A stretch of DNA of 64,000 nt, from the NCBI RefSeq assembly GCF_036323735.1, contig NC_086034.1, forward strand, positions 30,713,439 to 30,777,438. Reading direction: 5' to 3'. Each line of letters begins with the position of its first letter. Within the stretch, counting starts at the first letter, position 1. A program made the position numbers and the translations under genes. The notes under the pieces are model-generated. The model did no database searches. It was not told the DNA's origin and saw only the letters and a list, made by a program, of their open reading frames with translations. This stretch comes from Rattus norvegicus. Taxonomy: Eukaryota; Chordata; Mammalia; Rodentia; Muridae. Of this stretch, positions 34,691 to 47,199 are shown piece after piece.

Positions 34691-35060
34691 GCAAATATAG
34701 AGACAATCAGTTGTACCAAACAGAAACATCACCTGGCTGACTGACCAGGGAGCTGAGGCAAGATTAGAGGAGAATATCCAGTAGAGAGACGAATTCTTGG
34801 AAAATAGTCAGGCATAGAACTTCTCCTGAGACACAGAGGAAGACGGTTACATGAAACTGGGACCAGGAAACCAGTGATGGGGCATGACTTAGAATAAAAT
34901 AAATGGGAAATTAAGATATAAGCTTGTTGAGAAACAGAGCCAAGTTATTGGTTTAAGCATTTATTCATATACAAGAATACACAGAGCCATTATTTCTGGG
35001 AACAAAGTGCACAGGTGAAAAAACACAAGGTTACAGATGTTTTCTACTACACATCTAAAG
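34691..35060 (+). mobile_element. Putative 3' LTR-like repeat of the degraded ERV
   Basis: Diverged direct-repeat partner of 32680-33060, placed directly after the decayed polypurine tract, as expected for a 3' LTR. It contains 'gaataaaataaatggg'. The right end is approximate. Confidence 0.55.
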
Positions 35061-36443
35061 GATGGCATCCCCTTTAGTATGACCACTGTCTACATGATTT
35101 TCTTTTTCTTCATGTCTTTAACCTACTAACAAGCAAACATCTATCTTATCTCTTTACTTCTACTTAGTTAATGTAATGTAAATGACACTCCCTTTTCCCA
35201 TGTGTCATTACTCCACTGTTTATTATCATTGTCATAAACGTCTCCATGCTCTACCTTCAATCTGGTCACCATATTCTTTTTAATGTTTTTTTTCTCAAAC
35301 TAAAATATGATCACATCAGTCTCTTCTTCAAAATGCATTAGATGAAGGAGACACAAAGGACTACAGGATTGGCCATTGTCTACTGTGTCACATATGGAAG
35401 ACAGTAGTTGACTTTTCTCAATGTTTCTGTTTATCAACTAACAGATCAACATGTAAGGTTTAAATCTTAAGTCTATAAATTAACTGCTCAGATGTAATGT
35501 TCTAGTCAGAGGCTCTGCCACTGTATTCACTTATCATATTTTATTAGGGTCACATCTTCTACTTGCTTGTCAGGCAGCAAGAAATAATGTAAGGCATTTG
35601 TCCCAATCTCTCTTTTTGTTTAAAATGTTCAAATTTTCTTAAGACCAGGATTTTGATATTGTAATGACTATATCATAACAACTGTACTTCAGAGAACTGT
35701 TATATTAATTTAAAATAATTATACAAATATTTATTCATATTCATAGCTCATAAGTAATTTCATTTGTCTTCATTAGTTTTGAATTAGAGCTGTATTGCTT
35801 AATTATCTTAAAATTAAATATCATGTATTATATTTTAATTTGTAACAAAAGCATAGAATTTTCATTGTGTATTTGTTTTTTAGTACATAAACAATAAGAT
35901 TTCTTGTGAAGGTAACTATTGCAAACATGGCATATTTCTTAAAACAACAAAAATCAAAAATTGATCATACATTATATTAAAATTTCCCCAATTTTACTGT
36001 ATCAGAAGAAAATGCTTCAATTCATTTTGAAGAGTTATAGTGAGACTCCAAAGACAACTCCTTAGTTACCTTGGGCATTTCAAATCACATGACAAGATCT
36101 GAGCTGTATATCCGTGGGCCTGTAAAATAAGCTTATTTCAAGTAAAAATAATTGACTGTTTATGGTGGAAAGACTCCTCTATTTTGGTAATCTTGATTTT
36201 TATATTGTGTGGGGAAAAGAATGTGAGAAATTGAAACAAAAGGAATTTTCTAATACTTAATTCCTAGTTCTGATTCTGTTTTTGATTTAGGGAAAAGGAC
36301 CATATTTGTTTGTAGCAAATTCCTATAACATAAAGGACTTAAGGTTTGTTTCTATTGGAAAAAGGAAAAAAAGTCTTTTAGCTTATGAATCTCCATTTAT
36401 GTTTGTGATAAGCATGTGCCATATTTATTACAGGGCCAATTTG
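35061..36443. other. Unique AT-rich DNA
   Basis: No feature recognised. Confidence 0.45.
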
Positions 36444-36457
36444 AAAATTCTACCTGA

Positions 36458-37044
36458 ACTTTTGATCTGGTGACACTCCTGGAGACCTGAGGACACGCAA
36501 ACCCAGCAGCAGTCTGCGACAGGACTCTTCTGGTTTCTGCCTGCATCCACCCTGAGCTGAACCAGTTCCACAGCTCTCTGTATACAAATGCCATGGGAGA
36601 GTGTTGGACTCTCAGAAGTGTGGACAACCTTGAGAGCTCAGGGGAGACCACAACTTCTGCTCACATTCTTGGCCCAAGAGGAACCAACCTAGTGCCCTCT
36701 GGGCACAGGAAACTAGGAGCAGTCAGGGGTAGGACCCTTCTGGATTCTGCCTGCACCAAGAGCTGAAAGCCAGTCAACAGGAGCACTGACACACCTAAGA
36801 ACAAAGGTAAGACCAACTCTTCTGCTCCAAGAGACCTGCCTTAAGGCCTCAGAACACACAAGTCCAGGAGCAGTCTTGGACAGGACCCTTCAGGTTTCTG
36901 CTTATGCCTGGAGCTGAACCAGTTCCACAGCTCTCTGTACCCAAATCTGGCTGAAAGAAAACAGGTATACAGGAATGCTGACCCCTTGGCTTACAGGAGC
37001 CACTGTCATAGCTAGCAAGACAAGCTAACACCAGAGACAACTTG
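36458..37044 (+). promoter_or_regulatory. Older-type L1 5' UTR
   Basis: Two loosely repeated blocks share 'gaaccagttccacagctctctgta' (about 36558 and 36918) and 'acaggacycttcwggtttctgc' (about 36519 and 36889). They resemble a decayed tandem-unit 5' UTR and differ from the young monomers at 9733. Minus-strand frames here are shadows. Confidence 0.75.
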
Positions 37045-38174
37045 ATGGTGAGAGGAAAGTGCAGGAACCTAAGCAAAAAAGCTCAAGTCCAAGTGGATCA
37101 ACGATCTCCACATAAAATAAGATACACTCAGAGTAATAGAAGAAAAAGCCCCGAACACATGGGCACTGGGGAAATTTCTTGAACAGAACACCAATGACCT
37201 ATGCTTTAAGATCAAGAATTTACAAATAGGACCTCATAAAATTGCAAAGCTCCTGTAAGGCAAAGGACAATGTTATTAGGGCAAAAAGGCAACCAACAGA
37301 TTGGCAAAAGACCTTTACAAATCCTGCATCTGATAGAAGGCTAATATCCAATATATACAAATAACTCAAGAAATTACACTCCAGAGGACCAAATAACCCA
37401 ATTAGGATACAGAGCTGAACAAAGAATATTCAGCTGAGGAATATCAATGGCTGAGAAGCACCTAAAGGTTCATTCAACATCCTTTGTCAAGTGGGAAATG
37501 CAAAGCAAAACAACTCTGAGATTCTTCCTCACACCAGTCAGAATGGCTAAGATTAAAAGCTCAGGTGAAAATAGATGCTGGTAAGAATGTAGAGAAATAG
37601 GAACAGTCATCCACTGTTGGTAGGATTGTACTCTGGTACAACCACTCTGGAAATCAGTCTATAGATTTCTTAGAACATAGAACATAGTAGTACCTGAGGA
37701 CCCAGCTATTCCACTCCTGGGCATATACGCAAAAGACGGTCCAACATATAACAAGGACACATGCTCCATTATGTTCATAGCAGCCCTATTTTTAATAGCC
37801 AGAAGCTGGAAAGAACCCAGATGCCTTTCAACAGAGGAATGGATACAGAAAATGTGGTACATCTACACAATGGAATACTACTCAGCTATCAAAAACAATG
37901 ACCTTATGAAAATCATAGGCAAATGAATGTAACTAGAAAATATCCTGAGTGAGGCAACCCAATCACAAAAAAAAACCCACATATTGTATGCACTCACTGA
38001 TAAGTGGATATTAACCAAAAGCTTGAATTACCAAAGATACAATCCACAGACCACATGAAGCTCAAGAAGGAAAACCAAAGTGCAGATACTTCAGTCCTTC
38101 TTAGAAGGGGGAACAAAAATATTCATAGGAGGGGATATGGAGACAAAGTTTGGAGCAGAGACTGAAGGAATGGC

Positions 38175-38508
38175 TGTTGGTATCAGGAATTGCCTTCAGT
38201 AGGGACACCATTTGGTCACTGTTGCCATGGCAACAGCCATACATTCCCAGTAAAACTTTTGTCTCAATGTCCAACTCCACCTGGGAGTAGTTAAGTCATA
38301 TTCCAAATAAAAGGCAGACACCTTCTGCCCTCTCTTTCTTTCTCCTCTTTCTCCTCTTTTCTCTTCTTTCTCTTGCCCCCTCCCCTTGTCTCATTCTTCC
38401 ATTAAATCTCTCCACATAGAACCTTCTTGGTTTGGTGTGCTTTATGCAGGCAGGTGTGGACTGATCTTTAAACAACAACAACAACAATTCCCCACCTGGG
38501 GTTCTACA
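38175..38508. mobile_element. LTR-like insertion inside an L1 3' UTR
   Basis: It breaks the L1 3' UTR after 'gactgaaggaatggc'. It starts TGTTGGTATC and holds 'ccaaataaaaggcagac' (TATA-like), a long CT-rich stretch (38330-38400) and 'cattaaatctctccac'. It ends either at 'ggttctaca' (38508) or about 20 bases earlier, because 'ccccacctgggg' also matches the expected L1 sequence. No TSD is evident. Confidence 0.5.
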
Positions 38509-38510
38509 AT

Positions 38511-38557
38511 AAACACACACACACACATACACACACATACACACACACTCACACACC
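38511..38557. repeat. Impure (CA)n
   Basis: CACA and CATA units inside the L1 3' UTR, directly after the LTR-like block. Confidence 0.9.
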
Positions 38558-39071
38558 AAACCTAGACAATATTGATGAAGCCAAGAAGTGCATGCTGACA
38601 AAAGCCTGAGACGCTCAGCCAGAACATGACAAACACAAAGGCAAATGCTAGTACCAAACCATTGAAACCATTGAACTGAGAATGGGGTCCCCATTGGAGG
38701 AGTTACAGACAGGATTGAAGGAGCTGAAGGAGCTTGCAACCTTATAAGAACAACAATACCAAGCAATAGAGCTAAACTAAACTACTACCCAAAGAGTACA
38801 CATTGACAGACCCATTCCTCTAGCTGCATATGTTGGGTACCAATGGGAGGAGAAGCCCTTGGTCTTACTAAGGCTGGAACCCCCATTGTCGTGGAATATC
38901 AGGGAGTGGAGGAAGGAAGGAGGGGTGCTTCGGGAGGGGGACCACCCTCATAGAAGAAGAGTGAGGGGGATAGAAGTCTTATGGACAGGAAACTGGGGAA
39001 GGGAATAACATTTGAAATGTAAATAAAAAAACTATCAAAAAAAGCTCAAAAATAATTAAAATTCTACTTGA

Positions 39072-40268
39072 CACACAGGTCCTCTTTATCTCTAACCTAA
39101 CATTAACTCATCTAGACTTTAAAATGTATAACTTTGACAATACTGTAATTTTAATGTCTTTCATTCACTCTCAACTGTAGAAATGTGTTTTTAAATCAGT
39201 TGCTAATGTAGCTAGTGTCACATTCATTTATTGATTCTAGTTTTAACCACTCTTTTCTCTAAAAATGAAACTCCTCCATGTTCTACACCATGTTCTACAC
39301 AAAGATGTTTATAATTTCTTTCTTAATATTTTATCTAAGTAAGTCAAATGACCCTAGTTTTCTTACACACAAATCATTTTGGGTCTCTTCACTGAACCAA
39401 TATACTCTCCTTTTTATTAATTTTAGACCAGCAAACATATTCTTTAATAATCACCACCTTTGTGACAATGAGTCTTAACACAAGTAACCCAGTAATAATT
39501 AGAGATTTTTTAGATATTTCTCTTATACCATGTGTACAATAAGATTTTACTGTTGCTCTCTGTCCAAAGTAGTTGTCCTCTAACATTCTTCTGTATTCGT
39601 CTTTATTTATTTCACTGGTCTTTTTGCTCATCTACGATTCCCAAAATGTTCCATTTGTAAATGACTTACTATAATTTAGATTGCCAAAGCATTGAATTAC
39701 TTGACTCATTCCAAATTCAATCGCTGGGAAGAAATAAGAGCTGTAGCTATTTTTGATTGCTCTACTCTGAACCCAGCAATTAAAAATAATTGCTACATTT
39801 TCCATTTTTTAAAGCTACTCTGGAAGTAGCTGAGCTTTGTGCCTGTTAAAATAAAAAGGAGAAAAATATATTAGTACTAATTATTACAAAGATTTAAAGT
39901 AGAAAATATAGTTTGATTCATGTAAAAGTTCATTTTTATTTACCTCAACCATATTCTTTTAAATACTTAAAAATACTTGATTTTTAACTAATTCAATTGT
40001 AACTAGAAAGGGGAAGTAGTTTATTTGTCACTATGCATATTCAAGCAGAAACAGTGTCTATGACTCAGGTTGACAATGAGACCTGCATTTAGGTATCGAA
40101 ATGCAGGACCAGCCAGGATCCTGTGATGGGTATTATCTGGTTTCATCCATGACCATTATCCACATGTAAAGTAATCTGACCCTCATTGCAACACAAAGTA
40201 ACCTATGTAATAAGGATGATCTTCATTCAATTTTCTGAAATATTTCTTCATTTTTATGAGTAGGCTAC
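39072..40268. other. Unique AT-rich DNA
   Basis: No feature recognised. Confidence 0.45.
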
Positions 40269-40455
40269 TAAGCCTGAATGTATGCGCCATGTGCATGGAG
40301 TGCTTGTGAATGCCAAAAGAGGACAATCTCTGGGCCAGGAGTTACAGGTTGTTGTGATCCACCACATAATCAAGTCTCTGGCAATCAAATCATAATCAAA
40401 CCTGGTCCTTTTGAAAAGAAACCAATGCTCTTAACTTCTGAGGCATCTCTGTGTC
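40269..40455 (-). mobile_element. B3/B2-family SINE (-)
   Basis: The + strand reads the reverse complement: 'ccaggagttacaggttgttgtgatccaccacat', 'ggcaatcaaatcataatcaaacctggtcc' and 'accaatgctcttaacttctgaggcatctct'. The last is the reversed tRNA-derived head. Old. Confidence 0.8.
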
Positions 40456-40671
40456 TTTGCTTTTTAAAAATTGGTCAGGGCACTCATTTTCATGTTAGCA
40501 ATAGGCGGACCGAAAATAACATTTTATTTTAGCTTTTCTCATTTCCTTCATTCAGAAGTTTCCCTTAGTTTTGAGATTTATAGGATCTCAACTTCTGCAG
40601 AGTTTATATTGTTGTTAAAGATTTAGTGGTTTTTATGTAGTGTTTGTAAGGGGTTTGGCTACATGTATTAT

Positions 40672-40805
40672 ATGTCAGAAGAAGGCACTGGATACCCTGA
40701 AACTATAGTTACCTACCATTGCGAGGTACCTTGTGGATTCCAGGAAATGAACTTGGGTACTTTGGAAGAACAGCAGGTGGTTGTAATTGCTGACTCTATT
40801 CTCTG
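40672..40805 (-). mobile_element. B2/B3-family SINE (-), diverged
   Basis: 'gaagaaggcactggatacc', 'tggattccaggaaatgaacttgggtac' and 'gaacagcaggtggttgtaattgctgac' follow reverse-complement B2 order. Confidence 0.68.
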
Positions 40806-41077
40806 TCATGTGCTGTCCTTTAAAATCCAAATTATTTTATAGAAATAATTATAAGATTTAAAATTATAAAATAATTATAAAAATTATTTTATAGAAATGC
40901 TGTGACACTTATGTGTAATTTCAATGTAAATTGAAACATTGTAAATTAAACCTGGGTAAAAAGGGTGAAATTTCATCTTGGAACTCTGTATTCCCCAGCC
41001 TCTGAATAGACTTTTGTTTCAATCTGATGTGTTACCTGTAATCTCATGTGTTGGTTTTGATTTTTTTTCTTGATTTT

Positions 41078-42105
41078 TAATTTTATTGGTTATTTTATTT
41101 TATTTTAATTTTTTTACATTTCAAATATTCTCTCCCCTGTTTCCCTTCCAAACCCCCCCTATTCTACCCCCTCCTGCCTGCTTCATGAGGGTGCTCCCCA
41201 TCCCCACACCCACTCTCACTTTACTGCCCTAGCATTCTCCTATGCTGGTTCATCAGGCCTTCACAAGATCAAGGGCCTCCCCTTACACTGATTCCAGAAA
41301 AAGCCATTCTCTGCTACATATGCAATGGAGCCACGGGTCCTTCCATGTGTATTCTTTGGTTGGTGGTTTAGTCCCTGGGAGCTTTGGGGGGGTCTGGTTG
41401 GTTGATATTGTTGTTCTTCCTTCCCCTGTTCAATCCAATGGTTGGTTACAAGCATCTGCGTCCCTATGCAGCTCCTGTCAGCAAGTACTTCTTGGCTTTA
41501 GTAATAGTGACTGGGTTTGGTGGCTGCATAAGGGACAGAGCCCCAGTTTGGATAGACTCTGGATGGCCTTTCCTTCAGTCTCTGCTCAACTCTGTGTCCA
41601 TTTATTTCCTTTAGACACTACCAATTCTGGGTAAAAACAGTGAGAAGGGTGGGTGGATCTATCCCTGAACTGGAATATGATCTCTACAGGTTCTCTCTTC
41701 CCTTTGGTGGGTATTTCAGTTAATGTCATCCCCGTCGTGTTTAGGTTGCCTGTTGCTTTCCTGATATCTGGGACTTTCTGTTGGCTAGCTCAGTTTCCCA
41801 CTGCTACACACCTCGATTCAATTTCCTAACCCTCTGTACTTCTCTTTTGTCTTCTCCCACACCTGATCCTATCCCCCTTTTTTCTTCTCTCCTTCCTCTC
41901 TTCCTCCCAAGTTTCCCCACCCTCTACCACCTGTGATTATTTTGTTCCCTGTTTCAAGTAGGACTGAAGCACTCACTCTTTGGTCTTCCTTCCTCTTAAG
42001 ATTCATATGGTCTATAAATTATATCTTGGATATTCTGAGCTTTTTCCCAATATGCACTTATCAGTGCGTACATACCATGTGTGTTCTTTTGTTGGTTTTT
42101 CATTT
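41078..42105 (-). mobile_element. Older L1 3' end (-)
   Basis: A T-rich tail at 41085-41120 is followed by the reverse complement of the L1 3' UTR (ctcccctgtttccc, ctgggagctttgggg, ctgcataagggacagag) and a little ORF2-end sequence (cacttatcagtgcgtacataccatgtgtg). Strongly 5' truncated. Confidence 0.82.
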
Positions 42106-42407
42106 TTATGTTTGACTTTCATTTAAGGAATTTTCATAATCTCACTTCAGACCTATATACTATCAACCCTTGACAGTGTTATATATGTGAAATAAAAGAA
42201 TAAAGATTTGAACAACTGACTGTTTAAAATGTAAAATAATCTGGTCCTATGATCATACATTTGTTCAGTTCTGTCAGATTCTGGCACAAGGGGGAAACTA
42301 GTCATGAGTTTATGATACATGTATGACTTTAGCCTCTTCTCTGTTTGCCTTGCCTAGAATTACAAAAAAAGAAGTTTCAAAACAATGCTTTTGTCCTTTT
42401 TCTTTTA

Positions 42408-43131
42408 AAATCCAAGATACAATTCACAGACCACATGAAGCTCAAGAAGAAGGAAGACCAAAACATGGATACTTTAGTTCTTCTTAGAAGGGATAACAAA
42501 ATACTCAAGGGAAGAAATACAGAGCAAAGTGTGGAGTAGAGATTGAAGGAAAGGCCATCCAGAGAATGGCACTCCAGGAGATCTATTGCATATACAGTCA
42601 TCAAAGCCAGACAATATTGTGGATGCCAAGAAGTGCATGCTGACTGGAGACTGTTACAGATGCCTCATGAGAGGCTCTCCAAGAGCTTTACATATACAGA
42701 GGTGAATGCTTGCAGCCACCCAGTACTGAGTACTGGGACCCCAATGCAGTGGTTAATGGAAGGAATGAAGGAGCTGAAGGGGTTTGCAACTCCATAAGAA
42801 GAAAAACAATATCAAGCAACCATACCTACCAGAGCTCCCAGGGACTAAACCATCAACCAACAAATACACATGGAAGGACCCATGGCTCCAGCCTCATTTG
42901 TGGGAAAGGATGTCCTTGTTGGCATCAAAGGGAGGAGAGGCCCTGGGTCCTATGAAGTCTTGATGCCTCAGTGTAGGTAAATGCTAGGGCAGGAAAGCAG
43001 GAGGCAGGAAGCAGTGTTTGGGAGGGTGGGGAACACCTTCATAGAAGCAGGAAGAGGGGTAATAGGATAGGGGATTTCCAGAAAGGAAACTGAGACAAGG
43101 GATAACATTTGAAGTATAAAAGGAGAAAATA
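42408..43131 (+). mobile_element. Older L1 3' UTR (+)
   Basis: It starts 'ccaagatacaattcacagaccacatgaagctc' and runs through the whole 3' UTR to 'gaagtataaaaggagaaaatat'. Another L1 piece starts directly after it. Confidence 0.85.
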
Positions 43132-43727
43132 TCTGCCCACTCTCTCCCTACTTATTAAATATAGTATTTGAGGTCCTAGCCACAACAGTCAGATAAAAAA
43201 GGAGGTCAAAGGAATATAAATCAGAAAGGAAGAAGTTGAAATATCACTATTTGCAGATAATATGATAGTATACTTCAGTGACACAAAAGTTCCACCAGAG
43301 AACTCCTAAGCCTGATAAACTATTTCAGCAAAGTGGCTGGATATAGTATTAACTCAAACAAATCAGTAGCCTTCCGCTATTCAAACGATAAAGAAGCTGA
43401 GAAAGAAATTAGGGAAATGACACCTTTAACAATAATATAAAATAAATAATATAAAATACCTCGGTGTGACTCTAAACAAGCAAGGAAAGATCTGTATGAA
43501 AACAACTTCAAGTCTCTGCAGAAGGAAATTGAAGAAGATCTCAGAGATGGAAAGATCTCCCATACTCATGGATTGTCAGAATTAATATTATAAAATTGAC
43601 CATCTTGCCAAAAGCAATCTATAAATTCAATAAAATTTCCATCAAAATTCCAAATCAATTTTTCATAGAGGTAGAAAGAGCAGTCTGCAAATCCATTTGG
43701 AATAACAAAACAAAACAAAACAAAACA
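43132..43727 (+). mobile_element. Older L1 ORF2 segment (+), left part of a split copy
   Basis: It covers the end of the RT domain (from 'ctgcccactctctccctac' through the decayed 'tttgcagataatatg' box) to 'catttggaataacaaaac', with several frameshifts and stops. The continuation of this same L1 is found at 45055, so it was split by the insertion at about 43728-45054. The (CAAAA)n run at 43704-43727 marks the break. Confidence 0.8.
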
Positions 43728-44790
43728 AGAAAATTGGACATTGAACTACCTGAGGACCCAGCTATACCTCTCTTGGGCATATACCCAAAAGATGCCCCAC
43801 ATATAACAAAGACATGTGCTCCACTATGTTCATAGCACCCTTATTTATCATAGCCAGAAGCTGGAAAGAACTCAGATGCCCTTCAACAGAGGAATGGATA
43901 CAGAAAATGTACATTTACACAATGAAATATTACTCAGCTATCAAAAACAATGACTTTCTGAAATTCATAGGCAAATGGATGGAACTGGAAAATATCATCC
44001 TGAGTGAGGTAACCCAATCACAGAAAAACACATATGGTATCATTGATAAGTGGCTATGAGCCCAAATGCTTGAATTACCCTAGATGCACAGAACACATGA
44101 AACTGAAGAAGGATGACCAAAATGCAAATCTTCACTCCTTCTTTAAAAGGAGAACAAGAATACCCTTGGTAGGGAATAAGGAGGCAAAGTTTAGAACAGA
44201 GGAAGAAGGAACACCCATTCAGAGCCTGCCCCACATGTGGCCCATACATATACAGCCACCAAACTAGATAAGATGGATGAAGCAAAGAAGTGCAGGCCGA
44301 CAGGAACAGGATGTAGATCTCTCCTGAGAGACACACCCGGAATACAGCAAATACATAGGCGAATGTCAGCAGCAATCCACAAAACTGAGAACAGGACCCC
44401 CGTTGAAGGAATCAGAGAAAGGATTGGAAGAGCTTGAAGGGGCTCGAGACCCCATATGTACAACAATGCCAACCAACCAGCACTTCCAGGGACTAAGCCA
44501 CTACCCAAAGACTATACATGGACTGACCCTGGACTCTGACCTCATAGGTAGCAATGAATATCGTAGTAAGGGCACCAGTGGAAGGGGAAGCCCTTAGTCC
44601 TGCCAAGACTGAAGCCCCAGTGAATGTGATTGTTTCGGGGAGAGGGTGGTAATGGGGGGATGATGGGGAGGGGAAGCTCATATAGAAGGGCGGGGGAGGG
44701 GTTAAGGGGATGTTGGCCGGGAAACCAGGAAGGGGAATAACAATCGAAATGTAAATAAGAAATACTCAAGTTAATAAAGATAAAAAAAAC
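43728..44790 (+). mobile_element. 5'-truncated L1 (+) nested in an older L1
   Basis: It begins in the ORF2 C-terminal part (gaaaattggacattgaactacc) and includes LGIYPKDAP and PSTEEWIQKM. One coding indel lies around 43905, and the ending is LISGYEPK. Then follows the 3' UTR with the 'gggaagcccttagtcctgcc' block and a G-rich stretch, and an A-rich tail at 44771-44790. It is closer to the young L1s than its host copy is. Confidence 0.85.
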
Positions 44791-45054
44791 AGATTACTAA
44801 AATCACGTAGGCATGTAGTAAAATGCTGTCCCCTAGCCATGGCATAAGCATTGACTCATGAGGACAGTGCAGTTGTTTTCTATACAGTGCTAAAACCAAA
44901 AGTCAATATTTTATACAGTGGTAATTATTGACATCAAGAGAAAGAAAGAACATGAATTTAGGGAAAGCTTTGAGGATATCATGTGATTGTGCAGGTGATT
45001 TGGCATTTCTATACTTATATGAAATTATCGAATAAAGGTAATTCTAAAAAGAAA
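44791..45054 (+). other. Candidate L1 3' transduction
   Basis: About 260 bases of non-L1 DNA after the L1 tail. It ends in AATAAA (45032-45037) followed within about 15 bases by a second A-rich run, and then the host L1 resumes. This is the structure left when L1 transcription reads past its own weak polyadenylation site to a downstream one. Confidence 0.6.
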
Positions 45055-46965
45055 AAAAAACAAATCGGAAAAAAACAGGATAGCAAAAAATATCCTCAAC
45101 AATAAAAGAACCTTTGTGGGAATCACCTCCCTGACTTCAAGCTGTAGTGATAAAAACTATATGGTACTGGTACAGAGACAGGCAGGTAGATCAATGGAAT
45201 AGAATTGAAAACCCAGAAATGAATTGGCACACCTATGGTCACTTGATTTTGACAAAGGAGCTAAAATCATCCAGTGGTGAAATGATAGCATTTTCAACAA
45301 ATGGTGCTGGTTCCACTTGAGGTCAGCATGTAGAATAATGCAAATTGATCGATCCTTATTATCCTGTACAAAGATCAAGTTCAAGTGGATCAAGGACTTC
45401 CACATAAAACCAGGTACACTGAAAGTAATAGAAGAAAAAAGTGGGGAAGAGCCTTCAACATATGGGCACTGGGGAAAATTTGCTGAACAGAACAACAATG
45501 GCTTATGCTCTAAGATCAAGAATCTACAAATGGGACCTCATAAAGTTGCAAAGCTTCTGTAAGGCAAAGGACACTGTAATTAGAACAAAATGGCAACCAA
45601 CAGATTAGGAAAAGAGCTTTATCAATCCTACATCTGATAGAGGGTTAATATCCCATATATTAAAAAAAAACTCAAGAACTTAGACTCCAGATAATTGAAA
45701 AACCCTATTAAAAATGGAGGATGGAGCTAAACAAAGAATTCTCAGCTAAGGAATATCAATGACTGAGAAGCAGGTAAAGAAATATTCAACATTCTTAGTC
45801 ATAAAGAAAATGAAAATCAAAACAACCCTCAGATTCCACCTCACACCAGGCAGAATAGGTAAGATAAAAAAACCTCAGGTGACAACAGATGCTGGCAAGG
45901 ATGTGGAGAAAGAGGAACTTCTTCCATTGTTGGTGGGATTGCAAGCTGGTACAACCACTTTGGAAATCAGTCTGGATAATTGGACATTGTACTACCTGAG
46001 GATCCAGCTACTACTCCTTGGCATATACCCAAAAGATATTCCAATATATAACAAGAACACATGCTTCACTGTGTTCATAGCAGCCTTCTTTATAATATTC
46101 AGAAGCTGGAAAGAACCCAGATGCCCTTCAACAGAGGAAAGGATGCAAAAAATGTGGTCCATTTACACAACAGAATACTACTCAGCTATTAAAAATAATG
46201 AGTCCATGAAATTCATAGGCAAATATGTGGAACTAGAAAATATCATCCTGAGTGAGGAAACCCAGTTACAAAAGAACACAAATGGTGTGTACTCTCTGAT
46301 AAGTGGATATTTGCCCAAAAGCTGGGAATATCCAAATATAATCCACAGACTGCATGAATCTCAAATGGATGGCCAAAGTGCAGATGCTTCTTAGAAGGGG
46401 GAACAAAAATATTCATAGGAGAAGATATGAAGACAAAGTTTGGAGCAGAGACTGAAGGAATGGCCATTCAGGGCTGCCCCACCTGGGGATCCAGCCCATA
46501 TACATACAGCCACCAAACACAGACAATATTGCTGATGCCAAGAAGTATATGCTGACAGGAGCCTTCTATAGCTCTCTCCTGAGAGGCTCAGCCAGAGCAT
46601 GACAAATACAAAGGCGAATGCTTGCATCCTGAGCAGGGTCCCTATTGGAGGAATTAGAGAAAGGATTAAGAGAGCCCAAGGGGTTTGCAACTCATAAGAA
46701 CAACAATACCAACCAACCAGAGCTCCCAGGACTAAAGCACCATCCAAAGAGTATATATGGACAGACGCATGGCTCCAGCTGCATATGTAGCAGAGGATGG
46801 CCTTGATGGGCACCAAAGAGAGTAGCCCTTTGTCCTGCCAAGGATGGACCCCCCAGTGTAGGGGAATATCAGGGCGGGGAGACGGAAAGGAGTGGACAAT
46901 TTAGTGGGGGAACATGGATAAAATTTGAAATGTGAATAAATAAATATCCAATAAAAAAAGAAGCA
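45055..46965 (+). mobile_element. Older L1 (+), right part of the split copy
   Basis: It resumes at 'aggatagcaaaaaatatcctcaacaataaaag', exactly where 43727 leaves off in L1 order. It continues through ORF2 (with stops and small deletions) and the 3' UTR to an A-rich tail with AATAAA at 46925-46960. The A5 run and frame change before the C-terminal part are also present here (about 45710). Confidence 0.85.
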
Positions 46966-46984
46966 TAGTAGTTTAATTACAGGG

Positions 46985-47130
46985 GGGAAAAGACATAGAA
47001 CCCTGAGCTCCCTCTTCAGTACTATGTCTGCCTGGATGCTGCCATGTTTCCTGCTATGATGATAATGGATTGAACCTCTGAATCTGTAAGCCAGCCCCAA
47101 TTAAATGTAAAAACTGTGTTAGTCATGTTG
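46985..47130 (+). mobile_element. ORR1-like LTR 3' fragment (+)
   Basis: 'tactatgtctgcctggatgctgccatg', 'tgatgataatggattgaacctctgaa' and 'ccagccccaattaaatg' match the right half of the LTR at 805-1130. Confidence 0.72.
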
Positions 47131-47199
47131 TTTGTTCATAGCTATGGGGAAAAAAAAGAAAATATCCAATAAAAGAAAAGGAAAAATAAAGTAATATGA

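Larger units (their letters stand above)
36444..39071 (+). mobile_element. Internally deleted older L1 (+) with 14-bp TSD
   Basis: An L1 5' UTR (36458-37044) and the first codons of ORF1 (ATG at 37045) are joined at about 37071-37083 to the ORF2 C-terminal region. The ORF2 tail, 3' UTR and A-rich tail to 39057 follow. Near-identical 14-mers AAAATTCTAC(C/T)TGA at 36444-36457 and 39058-39071 bound the whole, so it is one insertion. Almost all of ORF1 and most of ORF2 are missing. An LTR-like block interrupts the 3' UTR. Confidence 0.88.

Noticed and set aside
37045..37100. Spliced L1 (canonical intron removal) at the deletion junction
   Set aside because: Neither side shows a GT donor or AG acceptor at the break when compared with the full-length copy. 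Only a short overlap is seen.
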